A DNA stretch of 43,444 nt. Source: Prochlorococcus sp. AG-402-K04 (GTDB lineage: Bacteria > Cyanobacteriota > Cyanobacteriia > PCC-6307 > Cyanobiaceae). The stretch lies in NCBI GenBank assembly GCA_003216895.1, contig QCID01000009.1:1-43444 (forward strand), in the 5' to 3' direction. Of the stretch, positions 33,901 to 42,596 are shown in pieces. The first letter of the stretch is position 1. Each line of letters opens with the position of its first letter. Made by a program: the position numbers and the translations under genes. The notes below the pieces were generated by a model that ran no database searches, was not told where the DNA came from, and saw only the letters and a program-made list of their open reading frames with translations.

Positions 33901-34947
33901 CTAATCCAATGCTTGATGACTTAAACACCTCTCTTCGAGAGATTTATCTGTAAACCAATCTTGAGGCTTAGTAAATAAATCTGTTAATAGCGCCTCACGT
34001 GAATTTTCTTCTGGCTTATATCCATACTCCCATCTTGCTAAGGGTGGCAATGACATTAATATTGACTCCGTTCTTCCATTCGTTTGCAATCCAAAAATTG
34101 TGCCTCTATCCCATACTAAATTGAACTCAGCATATCTACCTCGCCTATAAAGTTGAAAGTCTCTTTCTTTTGTTGAGAAGTTTTGATTTTTTCGCTTTTT
34201 TATTATTGGCTCATAGGAGGGCAAAAATGCCTGCCCGCATGCTTTGGCAAGTGAAAAAAGATTTTCCCAATTCAAAGAATAGTTCCCTATCTCTTTGGAG
34301 ATTTTAGAGGCCTTCCCAGTTGCATTTTGTCCTTTATAAAGTAAGCCGGATCCATCTTGATAGTCATAAAAAATACCACCAACTCCTCTTGTCTCATTTC
34401 GATGTTTTAGAAAGAAATATTCGTCACACCAAGGCTTGAAAACTTTATGAAGATCTTTGTTAATTGTGTCACATGCGGCTTTATGGCATGAGTGAAAGTG
34501 TCGCGTGTCAGATAGATATGGATAGAAAGGGGTTAAATCAGCTCCTCCCCCAAACCACCAAACAGGACCTGCTTCGAAATATCTGTAATTAAGATGAACA
34601 GTCGGTATGTAGGGATTTTTTGGGTGAAGAACCATTGAGGTTCCTGTAGCAAACCAAGAGTGACCTTTTGCTTCTGGCCTTTGACTAATGATTGAGGGTG
34701 GAAGCTCATTGCCATGTACTTCAGAAAAATTCACCCCTCCTTGCTCAAAGATTTTTCCATCTTTCAAGACTCTTGAGCGTCCCCCGCCGCCCTCTGGTCT
34801 CTCCCAAGATTCTTCTAGGAATTTTCCTTCTCCATCAATAGTTTCTAAGCCAGCACAAATCTCATCTTGAAGCTCTAAAACAAGCTTTTTAGCTCGATCT
34901 CTTGAGTTTTTTGCCGGTAAATTGGCTGGATTTTGTGAGGAGGACAA
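33901..34947 (-). CDS. hemF: Coproporphyrinogen III oxidase (oxygen-dependent)
   Basis: HemF carries out the oxygen-dependent decarboxylation of coproporphyrinogen III to protoporphyrinogen IX, on the common path to heme and chlorophyll. The 348-residue protein shows the signature stretches [72 protein letters not shown] and [11 protein letters not shown], all typical. Length and motif order are complete. It is convergent with the amidase-like gene and divergent from mrp, with about 180 bp between. Confidence 0.97.
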   Translation of the reverse strand: MSSSQNPANLPAKNSRDRAKKLVLELQDEICAGLETIDGEGKFLEESWERPEGGGGRSRVLKDGKIFEQGGVNFSEVHGNELPPSIISQRPEAKGHSWFATGTSMVLHPKNPYIPTVHLNYRYFEAGPVWWFGGGADLTPFYPYLSDTRHFHSCHKAACDTINKDLHKVFKPWCDEYFFLKHRNETRGVGGIFYDYQDGSGLLYKGQNATGKASKISKEIGNYSLNWENLFSLAKACGQAFLPSYEPIIKKRKNQNFSTKERDFQLYRRGRYAEFNLVWDRGTIFGLQTNGRTESILMSLPPLARWEYGYKPEENSREALLTDLFTKPQDWFTDKSLEERCLSHQALD

Positions 34948-35126
34948 AATTAATTGTATTTTTCTTTCTTTAAAAAAATACTTTCAAATGATGCAAATTT
35001 CACACCAATATTGGAAAAGTTTGTATTGCGAATATTTTTACTTATTACTAAAGGCAATATCATTGGAATTTGAGGTGGAATATCTGTCGATTTTTTTACT
35101 ATCATCAGATGTAATAGAAATTTAGA

Positions 35127-36212
35127 ATGAAAACCAACGAGAAGGTTTTAAAAGCGTTTAATTCAGTCAAAGATGTCGGAAGTGAACGATCTATTGTTGA
35201 ACTTGGATGGCTGGAAGTGATTTCGGTAAAGCCACCAAAAATTGTTGTAAGACTGACTCTTCCTGATTTTGCGATAGCTCAAAGAAGTCAAATAGCGAAT
35301 GATATTAGGGAAAGCATTAAGTCAATAGAAGGTATAGAGGAAGTTCAAATTGAGATAGGTGATTCATCTTCATCTAATCAGTCTCCTATTGGTCACGCAG
35401 GACATGGTGGCCAGTCTCAGGGATTAACTCCAATACCAAACGTGAAAAACGTTATCGCAATAAGTAGCGGAAAAGGGGGCGTCGGTAAAAGTACTGTTGC
35501 CGTGAATTTGGCTTGTGCACTGAGTCAAAAGGGTTTCAAGGTTGGTTTGCTTGATGCTGATATTTACGGGCCAAATACGCCATATATGCTCGGTGTTAGC
35601 GAAATAACTCCTGAAGTCAGTGGTTCGGGTGCAGAGCAAAAGATTATCCCCATTGAAACATGCGGAATCGGAATGGTTTCAATGGGATTGTTAATTGATC
35701 AAAATCAGCCAGTGATATGGCGTGGCCCAATGCTTAACGGAATTATTAGACAATTTTTATATCAAGCTTCTTGGGGTGAAAGGGATTTTTTAATAGTAGA
35801 TCTTCCTCCCGGGACCGGAGATGCTCAACTTTCTTTGGCTCAGGCAGTTCCTATGGCAGGTGTGATAATAGTTACAACTCCACAAAATGTATCTCTGCAA
35901 GATTCAAGAAGAGGTTTGGCAATGTTTAAACAAATGAATATACCTATACTGGGAGTCATCGAAAATATGACTTATTTCATCCCTCAAGATCAGCCACATA
36001 AATCATATGAGATTTTTGGTTCAGGAGGAGGTGATCAATTAGCCAAGGAAAATAATGTCCCTTTACTTGCACAGATACCCATAGAGTCAGATACTTATTC
36101 TGGTACTGGCAAAGATCTGCCAGTAGTTCACACATCTACCGAGTCAATAACAGCAAAAGTATTTTTAGAACTTGCTGGAACTTTATGTAATGCATTATCT
36201 GTTAAACAGTGA
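35127..36212 (+). CDS. mrp: Mrp/ApbC-family iron-sulfur cluster carrier ATPase
   Basis: This P-loop ATPase is a scaffold or carrier for [4Fe-4S] clusters. Residues 1-80 form a MIP18/DUF59 domain (SIVELGWLEVISVKPPKIVVRL). A short His-rich linker (GHAGHGG, 89-95) is followed by the ATPase domain with the deviant Walker A SSGKGGVGKST at 113-123, LLDADIYGPNTP, DLPPGTGD and the helical region VIENMTYF. The CxxC metal motif seen near the end of many ApbC proteins is not present in the usual MTYFxCP form; this protein has MTYFIPQDQP. The length of 361 residues is normal. rodA/ftsW follows 9 bp later. Confidence 0.93.
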   Translation: MKTNEKVLKAFNSVKDVGSERSIVELGWLEVISVKPPKIVVRLTLPDFAIAQRSQIANDIRESIKSIEGIEEVQIEIGDSSSSNQSPIGHAGHGGQSQGLTPIPNVKNVIAISSGKGGVGKSTVAVNLACALSQKGFKVGLLDADIYGPNTPYMLGVSEITPEVSGSGAEQKIIPIETCGIGMVSMGLLIDQNQPVIWRGPMLNGIIRQFLYQASWGERDFLIVDLPPGTGDAQLSLAQAVPMAGVIIVTTPQNVSLQDSRRGLAMFKQMNIPILGVIENMTYFIPQDQPHKSYEIFGSGGGDQLAKENNVPLLAQIPIESDTYSGTGKDLPVVHTSTESITAKVFLELAGTLCNALSVKQ

Positions 36213-36221
36213 TTTGAAATA

Positions 36222-37496
36222 ATGCTTGGCTTTGGTCGCAATAAAATATCTACTTTAAAAATAGTTAGAAACAAGAAGTTATGGAAAGATATAGATTTTA
36301 TAATTTGGATTGTACCTTTTATTTTAGTACATTTATCTTGTATATTAATTGCAAGTACTCAGAGAAATCTTGGAATTACAGATTGGTATCAACATGCAAT
36401 AGTTGCCTATATAGGGTCTTTAATTGTTTATTTTTTAGCGCAATTCCCTTTACAAAATTTACGGAAATTCATATTTCCAATATATCTTTTTACTATTCTA
36501 ATACTTCTGTATGTCAATTTTAGTGGTACTTCTGCTTTGGGAGCACAAAGATGGTTGAGCTTTGCTGGCTTGTATGTTCAACCATCAGAGTTTGCTAAAT
36601 TAATATTAATACTTGTATTGGCTTCTATTTTAGATCGAAAGAGGTTTTCTGGTTTATCTGATTTAATTAAACCTCTTTTAGTTTCTTTTTTACCTTGGAT
36701 TTTGGTTTTCATTCAGCCTGATCTTGGCACGTCTCTTGTTTTTGGAGCCATACTGCTTGGAATGTTGTATTGGGCAGGGATGCCATATGAGTGGGCATTT
36801 ATTATTATGGCTACTTTGGTTACTGGATTATTATCATACTTATATCAATTTGGACTTTTTATATGGATTCCAATAATTGGTTTTATGTCTTATAAGTCTT
36901 TGCCAAATCAAAAAAGATTACTAACAGTAGTTGTGATTTTTTTTCATTCATTAATAGCAAAAATGTCTCCCTGGTTTTGGGAAAATGTATTAAGAAATTA
37001 TCAAAGAGATAGGCTAATTCTTTTTCTTAATCCTAGCAAAGACCCTTTAGGTGGTGGCTACCATATGCTTCAAAGCAAAATCGGAATTGGATCAGGAGGA
37101 TTGTTTGGTTCAGGTCTGATGCAAGGTCAATTAACTAAATTAAAATTCATCCCAGAGCAACATACTGATTTCATATTTAGTGCTCTCGGAGAAGAGACAG
37201 GTTTTGTAGGAACTTTTCTAGTTTTATTTTTATTTTTTATTTTAATTTTTCGATTAATTAAAATAGCTATTGAGGCGCGTACTGATTTTGAATCTTTGAT
37301 TGTTATTGGAATAGCTTCAATGTTTATCTTTCAAATTATGGTCAATATATTTATGACTATTGGCCTTGGTCCAGTGACTGGGATCCCATTACCTTTTATG
37401 AGCTATGGAAGAACTGCGTTATTTGTTAATTTTATAAGTCTGGGATTTTGTTTATCTGTTTCTAGACGAGGCCAGTCAATAAGAAAGAATCTTTAA
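36222..37496 (+). CDS. rodA: FtsW/RodA/SpoVE family peptidoglycan glycosyltransferase
   Basis: This is a polytopic SEDS-family protein that polymerises lipid II glycan chains, most likely for cell elongation. It has about ten hydrophobic segments and the family motifs RWLSFAGLYVQPSEFAKL, FLPWILVFIQPDLGTS, LGGGYHMLQSKIGIGSGGLFGSGL, FIPEQHTDFIFSALGEE and GPVTGIPLPFMSYGRT. QPSEFAK, PEQHTDFIF and GIPLPFMSYG fit RodA better than FtsW. The length of 424 residues is normal. It begins 9 bp after mrp, so the two are probably co-transcribed. The symbol is given with moderate certainty. Confidence 0.88.
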   Translation: MLGFGRNKISTLKIVRNKKLWKDIDFIIWIVPFILVHLSCILIASTQRNLGITDWYQHAIVAYIGSLIVYFLAQFPLQNLRKFIFPIYLFTILILLYVNFSGTSALGAQRWLSFAGLYVQPSEFAKLILILVLASILDRKRFSGLSDLIKPLLVSFLPWILVFIQPDLGTSLVFGAILLGMLYWAGMPYEWAFIIMATLVTGLLSYLYQFGLFIWIPIIGFMSYKSLPNQKRLLTVVVIFFHSLIAKMSPWFWENVLRNYQRDRLILFLNPSKDPLGGGYHMLQSKIGIGSGGLFGSGLMQGQLTKLKFIPEQHTDFIFSALGEETGFVGTFLVLFLFFILIFRLIKIAIEARTDFESLIVIGIASMFIFQIMVNIFMTIGLGPVTGIPLPFMSYGRTALFVNFISLGFCLSVSRRGQSIRKNL

Positions 37497-37564
37497 TTAG
37501 ATACTTTGTATATCCGTCTTTGTTGATCGATTAATTGATTAAAAACCGAGATTTGAGTTAGATA

Positions 37565-37808
37565 AGGTAAAACTCTTAATACCATCTTGAGGTTAAGTTT
37601 TCATATCTATGTAAAGGAAGGAATCCTCACTTTCAGATTAAACAATAATTAAATTGAATTGGTTATTGTTGAGTTTCACTGAATTTATGGTGTTATTACT
37701 CCTTACTAATTCTGACACGTAGACGAATTAGTTCTAATGAACTTAATTTGTTTAAAGAGACTTTGTTAGTCCTTTAAATTGATTCATTGAGGAATCCTCA
37801 ATTTTTCT
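37565..37808 (+). ncRNA. Candidate small RNA or 5' leader with three hairpins and an intrinsic terminator
   Basis: Three inverted repeats follow each other. The first is AATTAGTTC-TAAT-GAAC(T)TAATT near 37727-37748, the second is TTTAAAG(A)GAC-TTTGTTA-GTCCTTTAAA at 37751-37778, and the third is ATTGAGG-AAT-CCTCAAT at 37786-37802. A T-rich tail (TTTTCT) ends the series. This is the layout of an independently terminated RNA. The 5' end is not known and is set here just after the promoter-like pair. CCTCA near 37625 could also pair with TGAGG of the terminator, an arrangement that would allow switching. I could not match it to 6S RNA or a known Yfr RNA. Confidence 0.4.
37786..37808 (+). terminator. 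Intrinsic terminator in the rodA-kinase gap
   Basis: A 7-bp stem, ATTGAGG/CCTCAAT, with a 3-base loop (AAT) is followed directly by TTTTCT. The stem has three G-C pairs. It would end a plus-strand transcript about 300 bp after rodA and 120 bp before the kinase gene. Confidence 0.55.
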
Positions 37809-37929
37809 ATCTGAAGATAGCTGGCTGAGTACCTTCGAGAGTCGCAACTCTACTTTTTATGCTTTTTTATCCTTTAAAATCTAATCATCCAAATAGATTT
37901 CAGGGACTGTATGAGGTTTGGAGGTCTTC

Positions 37930-39321
37930 GTGAGCACGCCTCTAGTAACAATTCAAGCTTTACAAAAGAGAATGGCTCTAGGAGTCCCTCAAGCTTCATG
38001 CAGCGAATCTGCTGTCAGGAGAATGTGGTGGGCAGCTTTAGATACTCTTCAGTCAGACATCTTGCTACCAATGAATCTTACAAGAGGTTTATGGTTGTCT
38101 TCTCCATTACCTGCATTATACGAACCTAAATTACTAAAAAAATTTCAAGGATGGGTTTGGGCCCCAAAAGATTTGTTAAACCTTACAAATCCTTCTATAG
38201 GGATGTTGCCTCCTAGTCAATCAGTTTCGATGGATTTCCACAATGATTCTTCAGGCTATGAGCGATTGACACTTCTGGAAGAAGATGGAAATGACCCATT
38301 GCTAATTGTTATTACTCCGGAAATACAAATTGCTTTAGCTCTAGAAGGTAAAAGTCAGGAGAGAAAATTATTAATGCGAAGTGATCCTGAGACTTTGAGT
38401 GATCTTTTGACATTACTAGATAATAGATTAAATAAAGAAAATGTTGAACAAGCAAATAATCTTAGAAACGCTCTTGGGGAGATGGGACAGCTGAAAACTA
38501 ATGATGATTTATCTGAGGTGTTTTGGCCTTTACTATCTCAACGTCTCGCAGACATTGCGCCAAGTTTAAATATTCAAACTTTGCCAGATAATTTAATTAA
38601 CGATAACAAATTAAGTTCAAAAAATAGTGAAATCTCCTTACTAGAGGCTTTAACTCATGAAATTAGAACTCCATTGGCGACAATTAGAACCTTAATAAGA
38701 TCTCTTTTAAGAAAGCAAGATTTATCAAAAATAGTTGAAAAACGTTTAAAGCAAATAGATATTGAATGTACAGAACAAATTGATCGTTTTGGATTGATCT
38801 TCAATGCAGTGGAGCTAGAGAGAAGCAAGCCAGAGCAAACAAATTTAGCTTTAACTGATCTAGGTAAAATGCTCACAATTCTGTCTCCTGTTTGGAACAA
38901 TCAACTAGAGCGAAAAGGTTTGAAACTTATTCTTGACATAACACCGGATTTGCCAAAAGTTTTAAGTGACTCAGAAGGACTTGAGTTAATGTTAACAGGT
39001 CTTATTGATAGGAATAGTCGTGAATTGCAAGCGGGTGGGGAATTAACTTTAAAATTAAGGCCAGCAGGGCAGAGACTAAAACTTCAAATACTCACTCAAC
39101 TTTCTAAAACTACTCACTCTGAAGTTTCAGAAAATGTTTCTAATGAAGAAATTGGACCAGTACTTAGCTGGAATCCAGCCACAGGTAATCTCCAGCTAAG
39201 TCAAGCCGCCACCCAAAGGCTTTTGAAAAGTCTTGGTGGCCGTTTGACTAATAGACGAGATAGTGGAATGACGATATTCTTTCCTATTTCTGAATTAAAA
39301 GAATTTGATTCGCGAGATTAA
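37930..39321 (+). CDS. Histidine kinase-like protein with degenerate ATP-binding domain
   Basis: The protein has a variable N-terminal region of about 220 residues and then a dimerisation/phosphoacceptor helix pair, EALTHEIRTPLATIRTL, with His243. The C-terminal part should be the HATPase_c domain, but the usual DxGxGI (G1) and GxGLGL (G2) boxes cannot be found. Instead it reads LKLQILTQLSKTTHSEV and ATGNLQLSQAATQRLLKSLGG, and only the terminal LGGRL and GMTIFFPI strands look normal. No transmembrane helix is evident. The start is GTG 37930, six bases after GGAGG (37919-37923); the frame is open to TTG 37918. The length is 463 residues. It could be an enzymatically weak or inactive kinase, or a phosphotransfer/sensor partner. 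Confidence 0.82.
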   Translation: MSTPLVTIQALQKRMALGVPQASCSESAVRRMWWAALDTLQSDILLPMNLTRGLWLSSPLPALYEPKLLKKFQGWVWAPKDLLNLTNPSIGMLPPSQSVSMDFHNDSSGYERLTLLEEDGNDPLLIVITPEIQIALALEGKSQERKLLMRSDPETLSDLLTLLDNRLNKENVEQANNLRNALGEMGQLKTNDDLSEVFWPLLSQRLADIAPSLNIQTLPDNLINDNKLSSKNSEISLLEALTHEIRTPLATIRTLIRSLLRKQDLSKIVEKRLKQIDIECTEQIDRFGLIFNAVELERSKPEQTNLALTDLGKMLTILSPVWNNQLERKGLKLILDITPDLPKVLSDSEGLELMLTGLIDRNSRELQAGGELTLKLRPAGQRLKLQILTQLSKTTHSEVSENVSNEEIGPVLSWNPATGNLQLSQAATQRLLKSLGGRLTNRRDSGMTIFFPISELKEFDSRD

Positions 39322-39417
39322 TGTTGACGCGTGTGAAGTTGAGGTGAAATGAGTCAAAAGGCACAAAATAAAGTGCTAATTTGAAAATATAAAGAATAAG
39401 TCGATTTAATTGAAAGC

Positions 39418-39843
39418 ATGACCGAAGTATTACCTGGAACACTTCCAAAGCACATTGGTAGCACTGGTGGATTATTAAACTCGGCTGAAACCGAAGAAAA
39501 ATATGCAATTACATGGACAAGTAAAACGTCTGAGGTCTTTGAACTTCCCACTGGAGGAGCTGCTGTAATGCATGAGGGTGATAATCTGATGTACTTTGCT
39601 AGAAAAGAACAGTGTTTTGCTTTGAATACTCAATTGAGAGGATTTAAACCAAGAATTGAAACAAGTAAAATATATAGAATCTTCCCTGGAGGGGATAGAG
39701 AATTACTTTTCCCTAAAGATGGGGTTTTCTCTGAGAAGCCTAATGAAGGGCGATTGAAAGAAGGATATAATAATAGACGAATAGGAGAAAATCCAAATCC
39801 AGCAAGTTTAAAATTTAGCGGAAAAAAAACATACGATTCATAA
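39418..39843 (+). CDS. psaD: Photosystem I subunit II PsaD
   Basis: PsaD is the extrinsic subunit of photosystem I that stabilises PsaC and forms the ferredoxin docking site. The 141-residue protein contains [37 protein letters not shown], the basic [19 protein letters not shown] region and [11 protein letters not shown]-like [20 protein letters not shown]. These are typical PsaD segments. The length matches the family. A TATAAA sequence lies about 29 bp before the ATG. It sits about 96 bp after the kinase gene and is followed by trpE. Confidence 0.97.
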   Translation: MTEVLPGTLPKHIGSTGGLLNSAETEEKYAITWTSKTSEVFELPTGGAAVMHEGDNLMYFARKEQCFALNTQLRGFKPRIETSKIYRIFPGGDRELLFPKDGVFSEKPNEGRLKEGYNNRRIGENPNPASLKFSGKKTYDS

Positions 39844-39904
39844 GATATTCAATTTAAACTTTTGCCCCCTTTAAATCTATATATTGGGCTGCCATCATGA
39901 AGGC

Positions 39905-41422
39905 ATGCTTAGTTTAGATAAAGAAGAGTTTCTCTTATCAGCGTCCAGAGGGGCCAACTATATTCCCTTGGCAAAAAGTTGGCCTGCAGATTTAGAAACT
40001 CCTCTTACAACCTGGCTAAAAGTTGGGAATGATGCTCCTCCAGGAGTATTGCTTGAGTCAGTAGAAGGTGGAGAAACCATAGGTAGGTGGAGTGTGGTGG
40101 CATCAGACCCTCTTTGGAAGGTGATAGTAAGGGGTGATGAATTGACTAGATGCTGGAGAAATGGAAAACAAGAAAAGTTTTATGGAAATCCAGTTGAAAT
40201 ACTTAGGAAAATGCTTGAGCCTTATAAATCTGTTTCTTTGACTGGCTTGCCACAACTGGGACAACTGTTTGGAATGTGGGGGTATGAACTAATTCAATGG
40301 ATTGAGACTTCAGTACCTACATATGAATTATCTGATCAAGACTTACCTGATGGTATTTGGATGTTTATGGATAAAATTCTGATTTTTGATCAAGTTAAAC
40401 GTCTAATAACAGCTGTTGCATATGGAAATTTAAGTGATGGAGTTTCTTCAAAAAAAGCTTATCAAATTGCTTGTGAACAAATCAATCATCTTGAAGAGTT
40501 AATGGCCTCTCCTTTAAAGCCAATAAAGTCTTTAAAGTGGAATGAAAAAGGGAATAGATCCGTTGATATGATTATTAATACGTCAAAAAGTGAATTTGAA
40601 CATAGTGTGGAAGTAGCAAAAGAATTTATTAAACAAGGTGATGTTTTTCAGTTGGTTCTTAGTCAAAAATTAGAGTCAAATGTTATGCAAAAACCTTTTG
40701 AATTATATCGAAGCCTGAGGATGGTAAATCCTTCTCCATTTATGGCGTTTTTTGACTTTGGAGATTGGCAACTTATTGGTTCTAGTCCAGAGGTAATGGT
40801 CAAGGCCCAACAAACAGAAAAAGGTATTCAAACAAGTTTGAGACCAATTGCAGGTACACGTCCTCGAGGTAAAAATGATTTAGAAGATGAAGCCCTAGCA
40901 AAAGATCTTTTAAAAGATCCCAAAGAAAGAGCTGAGCATGTGATGTTAGTAGACCTAGGTCGAAATGATTTAGGTCGAGTTTGTACTCCAGGGAGTGTTT
41001 TTGTAAAAGAATTAATGGTTATTGAAAAATATTCGCATGTAATGCACATAGTTAGTGAGGTTGAAGGTATTCTAAAAAAAGATAATGATGTATGGGATTT
41101 ATTAATTGCTTCTTTCCCTGCGGGGACAGTTAGTGGGGCCCCAAAGATTAGGGCAATGCAATTAATCAATCACTTAGAAAAACAACGTAGAGGCCCTTAT
41201 TCAGGTGTTTATGGATCTATAGATTTAAACGGAGCATTGAATACAGCTATCACTATCAGAACAATGGTTGTTCGTAAGAAAAATAAAAATGATTTTACTG
41301 TTGAAGTACAAGCTGGGGCAGGTGTTGTTGCCGATTCTATTCCTTCTAACGAGTATCAAGAAACTTTAAATAAAGCGAAAGGAATGTTTACTGCTTTAGC
41401 TTGCTTAGAACCCCAGGATTGA
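39905..41422 (+). CDS. trpE: Anthranilate synthase component I
   Basis: TrpE converts chorismate to anthranilate with ammonia provided by the TrpG glutaminase, the first step of tryptophan synthesis. The chorismate-binding domain is complete: AKEFIKQGDVFQLVLSQ, SPSPFMAFF-like NPSPFMAFFDFG, RPIAGTRPRG, LVDLGRNDLGRV, YSHVMHIVSEVEG, FPAGTVSGAPK and GAGVVADSIPSNEYQE. The N-terminal Leu-rich regulatory region is also present. I chose ATG 39905 (MLSLDKEEFLLSASRG, 505 aa); an upstream in-frame TTG at 39884 would add seven residues. Its stop TGA overlaps the gshA start. TrpG is not in the window. Confidence 0.96.
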   Translation: MLSLDKEEFLLSASRGANYIPLAKSWPADLETPLTTWLKVGNDAPPGVLLESVEGGETIGRWSVVASDPLWKVIVRGDELTRCWRNGKQEKFYGNPVEILRKMLEPYKSVSLTGLPQLGQLFGMWGYELIQWIETSVPTYELSDQDLPDGIWMFMDKILIFDQVKRLITAVAYGNLSDGVSSKKAYQIACEQINHLEELMASPLKPIKSLKWNEKGNRSVDMIINTSKSEFEHSVEVAKEFIKQGDVFQLVLSQKLESNVMQKPFELYRSLRMVNPSPFMAFFDFGDWQLIGSSPEVMVKAQQTEKGIQTSLRPIAGTRPRGKNDLEDEALAKDLLKDPKERAEHVMLVDLGRNDLGRVCTPGSVFVKELMVIEKYSHVMHIVSEVEGILKKDNDVWDLLIASFPAGTVSGAPKIRAMQLINHLEKQRRGPYSGVYGSIDLNGALNTAITIRTMVVRKKNKNDFTVEVQAGAGVVADSIPSNEYQETLNKAKGMFTALACLEPQD

Positions 41423-42561
41423 TGAACAACTTTATGCTGCTAAAGGGTTTTGAAGTGGAGCTTTTTACTGGCACACATGCGGGTAAAAATGTAGGAGTTG
41501 CATCTGCTATTACTAAAGATCTATCAGATTTTGTTAAAGAACCTGATCAAAGAAACCTTGAGTACATAACTGTTCCAGATCAAAGATACGCTGTTTTAAA
41601 ACATGCACTGTTATTACCTAGGCAAAAACTTAGGAAATGGCTGGATTGCCAAAAACTTACGATTCTGCCAGGCAGCACACTTAGCCTTGGCAATACAAAA
41701 GTCTTTGAAAGGTCAGATTCAGAAAACTCTTATCACTCATTTATAGAAAAAAACTATGGAACGAATGTAGTAACAGCAAGCATTCACATCAATTTGGGTA
41801 TTGAAAATTTACCCTTACTTTTTTCGGCCCTTCGCTTGGTTAGATGTGAGGCATCAGTATTTCTTGCATTAAGTGCCAGTTCTCCTTTCTTGAACGGACA
41901 TGCAACGGGTGCACATTCTCAAAGATGGGTTCAATTCCCTAAGACGCCCTCGAATGTTCCAATGTTTGTTGATCATGCACACTATGTGACATGGGTTGAA
42001 GAGCAACTATGTCAGGGCAATATGCAAAATGAAAGACATTTGTGGACATCAGTAAGGCCAAATGGGCCAGAAAGGCCCCATATCTTAAATCGATTAGAGC
42101 TCAGGATATGTGACTTGGTAGCTGATGTTGATTTGCTTTTAGCTATTACTGCTTTACTTGAGCTCAGAATTATTAATCTTCAGAACAACCTGAAAAAATT
42201 TGATCCGATTGAAGCAAGCTCTAAAACACAAGAAGAATTGGCTCTTTTGGCAGATGAAAATGATTTGATTGCAGCTAAATCGAGTCTTGATGCAAACTTA
42301 TTTCATTGGAAGAATGGGAAACAAATCAATTGTCGTGATTGGATAAAGGAACTGATTTTAGATGTAACTCCTTTGGCTAAGGAACTTGATATGTTTGAGT
42401 TACTTCAACCTATTGAAGCTGTTTTAACAAACGGAAATCAATCAATGATATGGCTTGATTCTTTTTCCAAGGGAGAATCAATTAAGTCTTTGCTTCAGCA
42501 AGGTATTAGGAAAATGGAACAAGAGGAGACCAATTTTATTCAAATGAATTCAACCTATTAG
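41422..42561 (+). CDS. gshA: Glutamate--cysteine ligase, cyanobacterial type
   Basis: GshA makes gamma-glutamylcysteine, the first step of glutathione synthesis. The protein belongs to the cyanobacterial class and opens with [22 protein letters not shown]. Later segments are [64 protein letters not shown] and [12 protein letters not shown]. The length is 379 residues from ATG 41422, which overlaps the trpE stop as ATGA and is preceded by AGGA. The frame is open seven codons further upstream, but inside trpE. ppc follows closely. Confidence 0.93.
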   Translation: MNNFMLLKGFEVELFTGTHAGKNVGVASAITKDLSDFVKEPDQRNLEYITVPDQRYAVLKHALLLPRQKLRKWLDCQKLTILPGSTLSLGNTKVFERSDSENSYHSFIEKNYGTNVVTASIHINLGIENLPLLFSALRLVRCEASVFLALSASSPFLNGHATGAHSQRWVQFPKTPSNVPMFVDHAHYVTWVEEQLCQGNMQNERHLWTSVRPNGPERPHILNRLELRICDLVADVDLLLAITALLELRIINLQNNLKKFDPIEASSKTQEELALLADENDLIAAKSSLDANLFHWKNGKQINCRDWIKELILDVTPLAKELDMFELLQPIEAVLTNGNQSMIWLDSFSKGESIKSLLQQGIRKMEQEETNFIQMNSTY

Positions 42562-42596
42562 TGACTAAGTCGGTAGCACTGCCTCATAATACGAAT

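Larger units (their letters stand above)
37497..37929. other. 434-bp gene-free gap before the histidine kinase gene
   Basis: No protein gene is supported here. The left part has a promoter-like pair (TTGATT 37535-37540 and TAGATA 37559-37564, 18-bp spacing). The middle and right parts hold the three hairpins and terminator described in the next entry. The last 120 bp contain an A/T-rich region and a GGAGG ribosome-binding sequence for the kinase gene. GGAATCCTCA occurs twice, at 37620-37629 and 37791-37800. Confidence 0.6.

Noticed and set aside
34922-35125. 67-aa frame between hemF and mrp
   Set aside because: Overlaps the hemF start, AT-rich chance frame without domain features; the region is more likely a divergent promoter.
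36281-36523. 80-aa frame rich in Tyr, Cys and Phe inside rodA
   Set aside because: Out-of-frame shadow of a hydrophobic gene; rodA motifs are continuous in the other frame.
37497-37808. Yfr1, Yfr2-type RNA or 6S RNA in the rodA-kinase gap
   Set aside because: The Yfr1 core (ACUCCUCACAC) and Yfr2-type GGAAACA repeats are absent, and I could not fold a 6S-like long hairpin with a central bubble. It is left as an unassigned structured RNA candidate.
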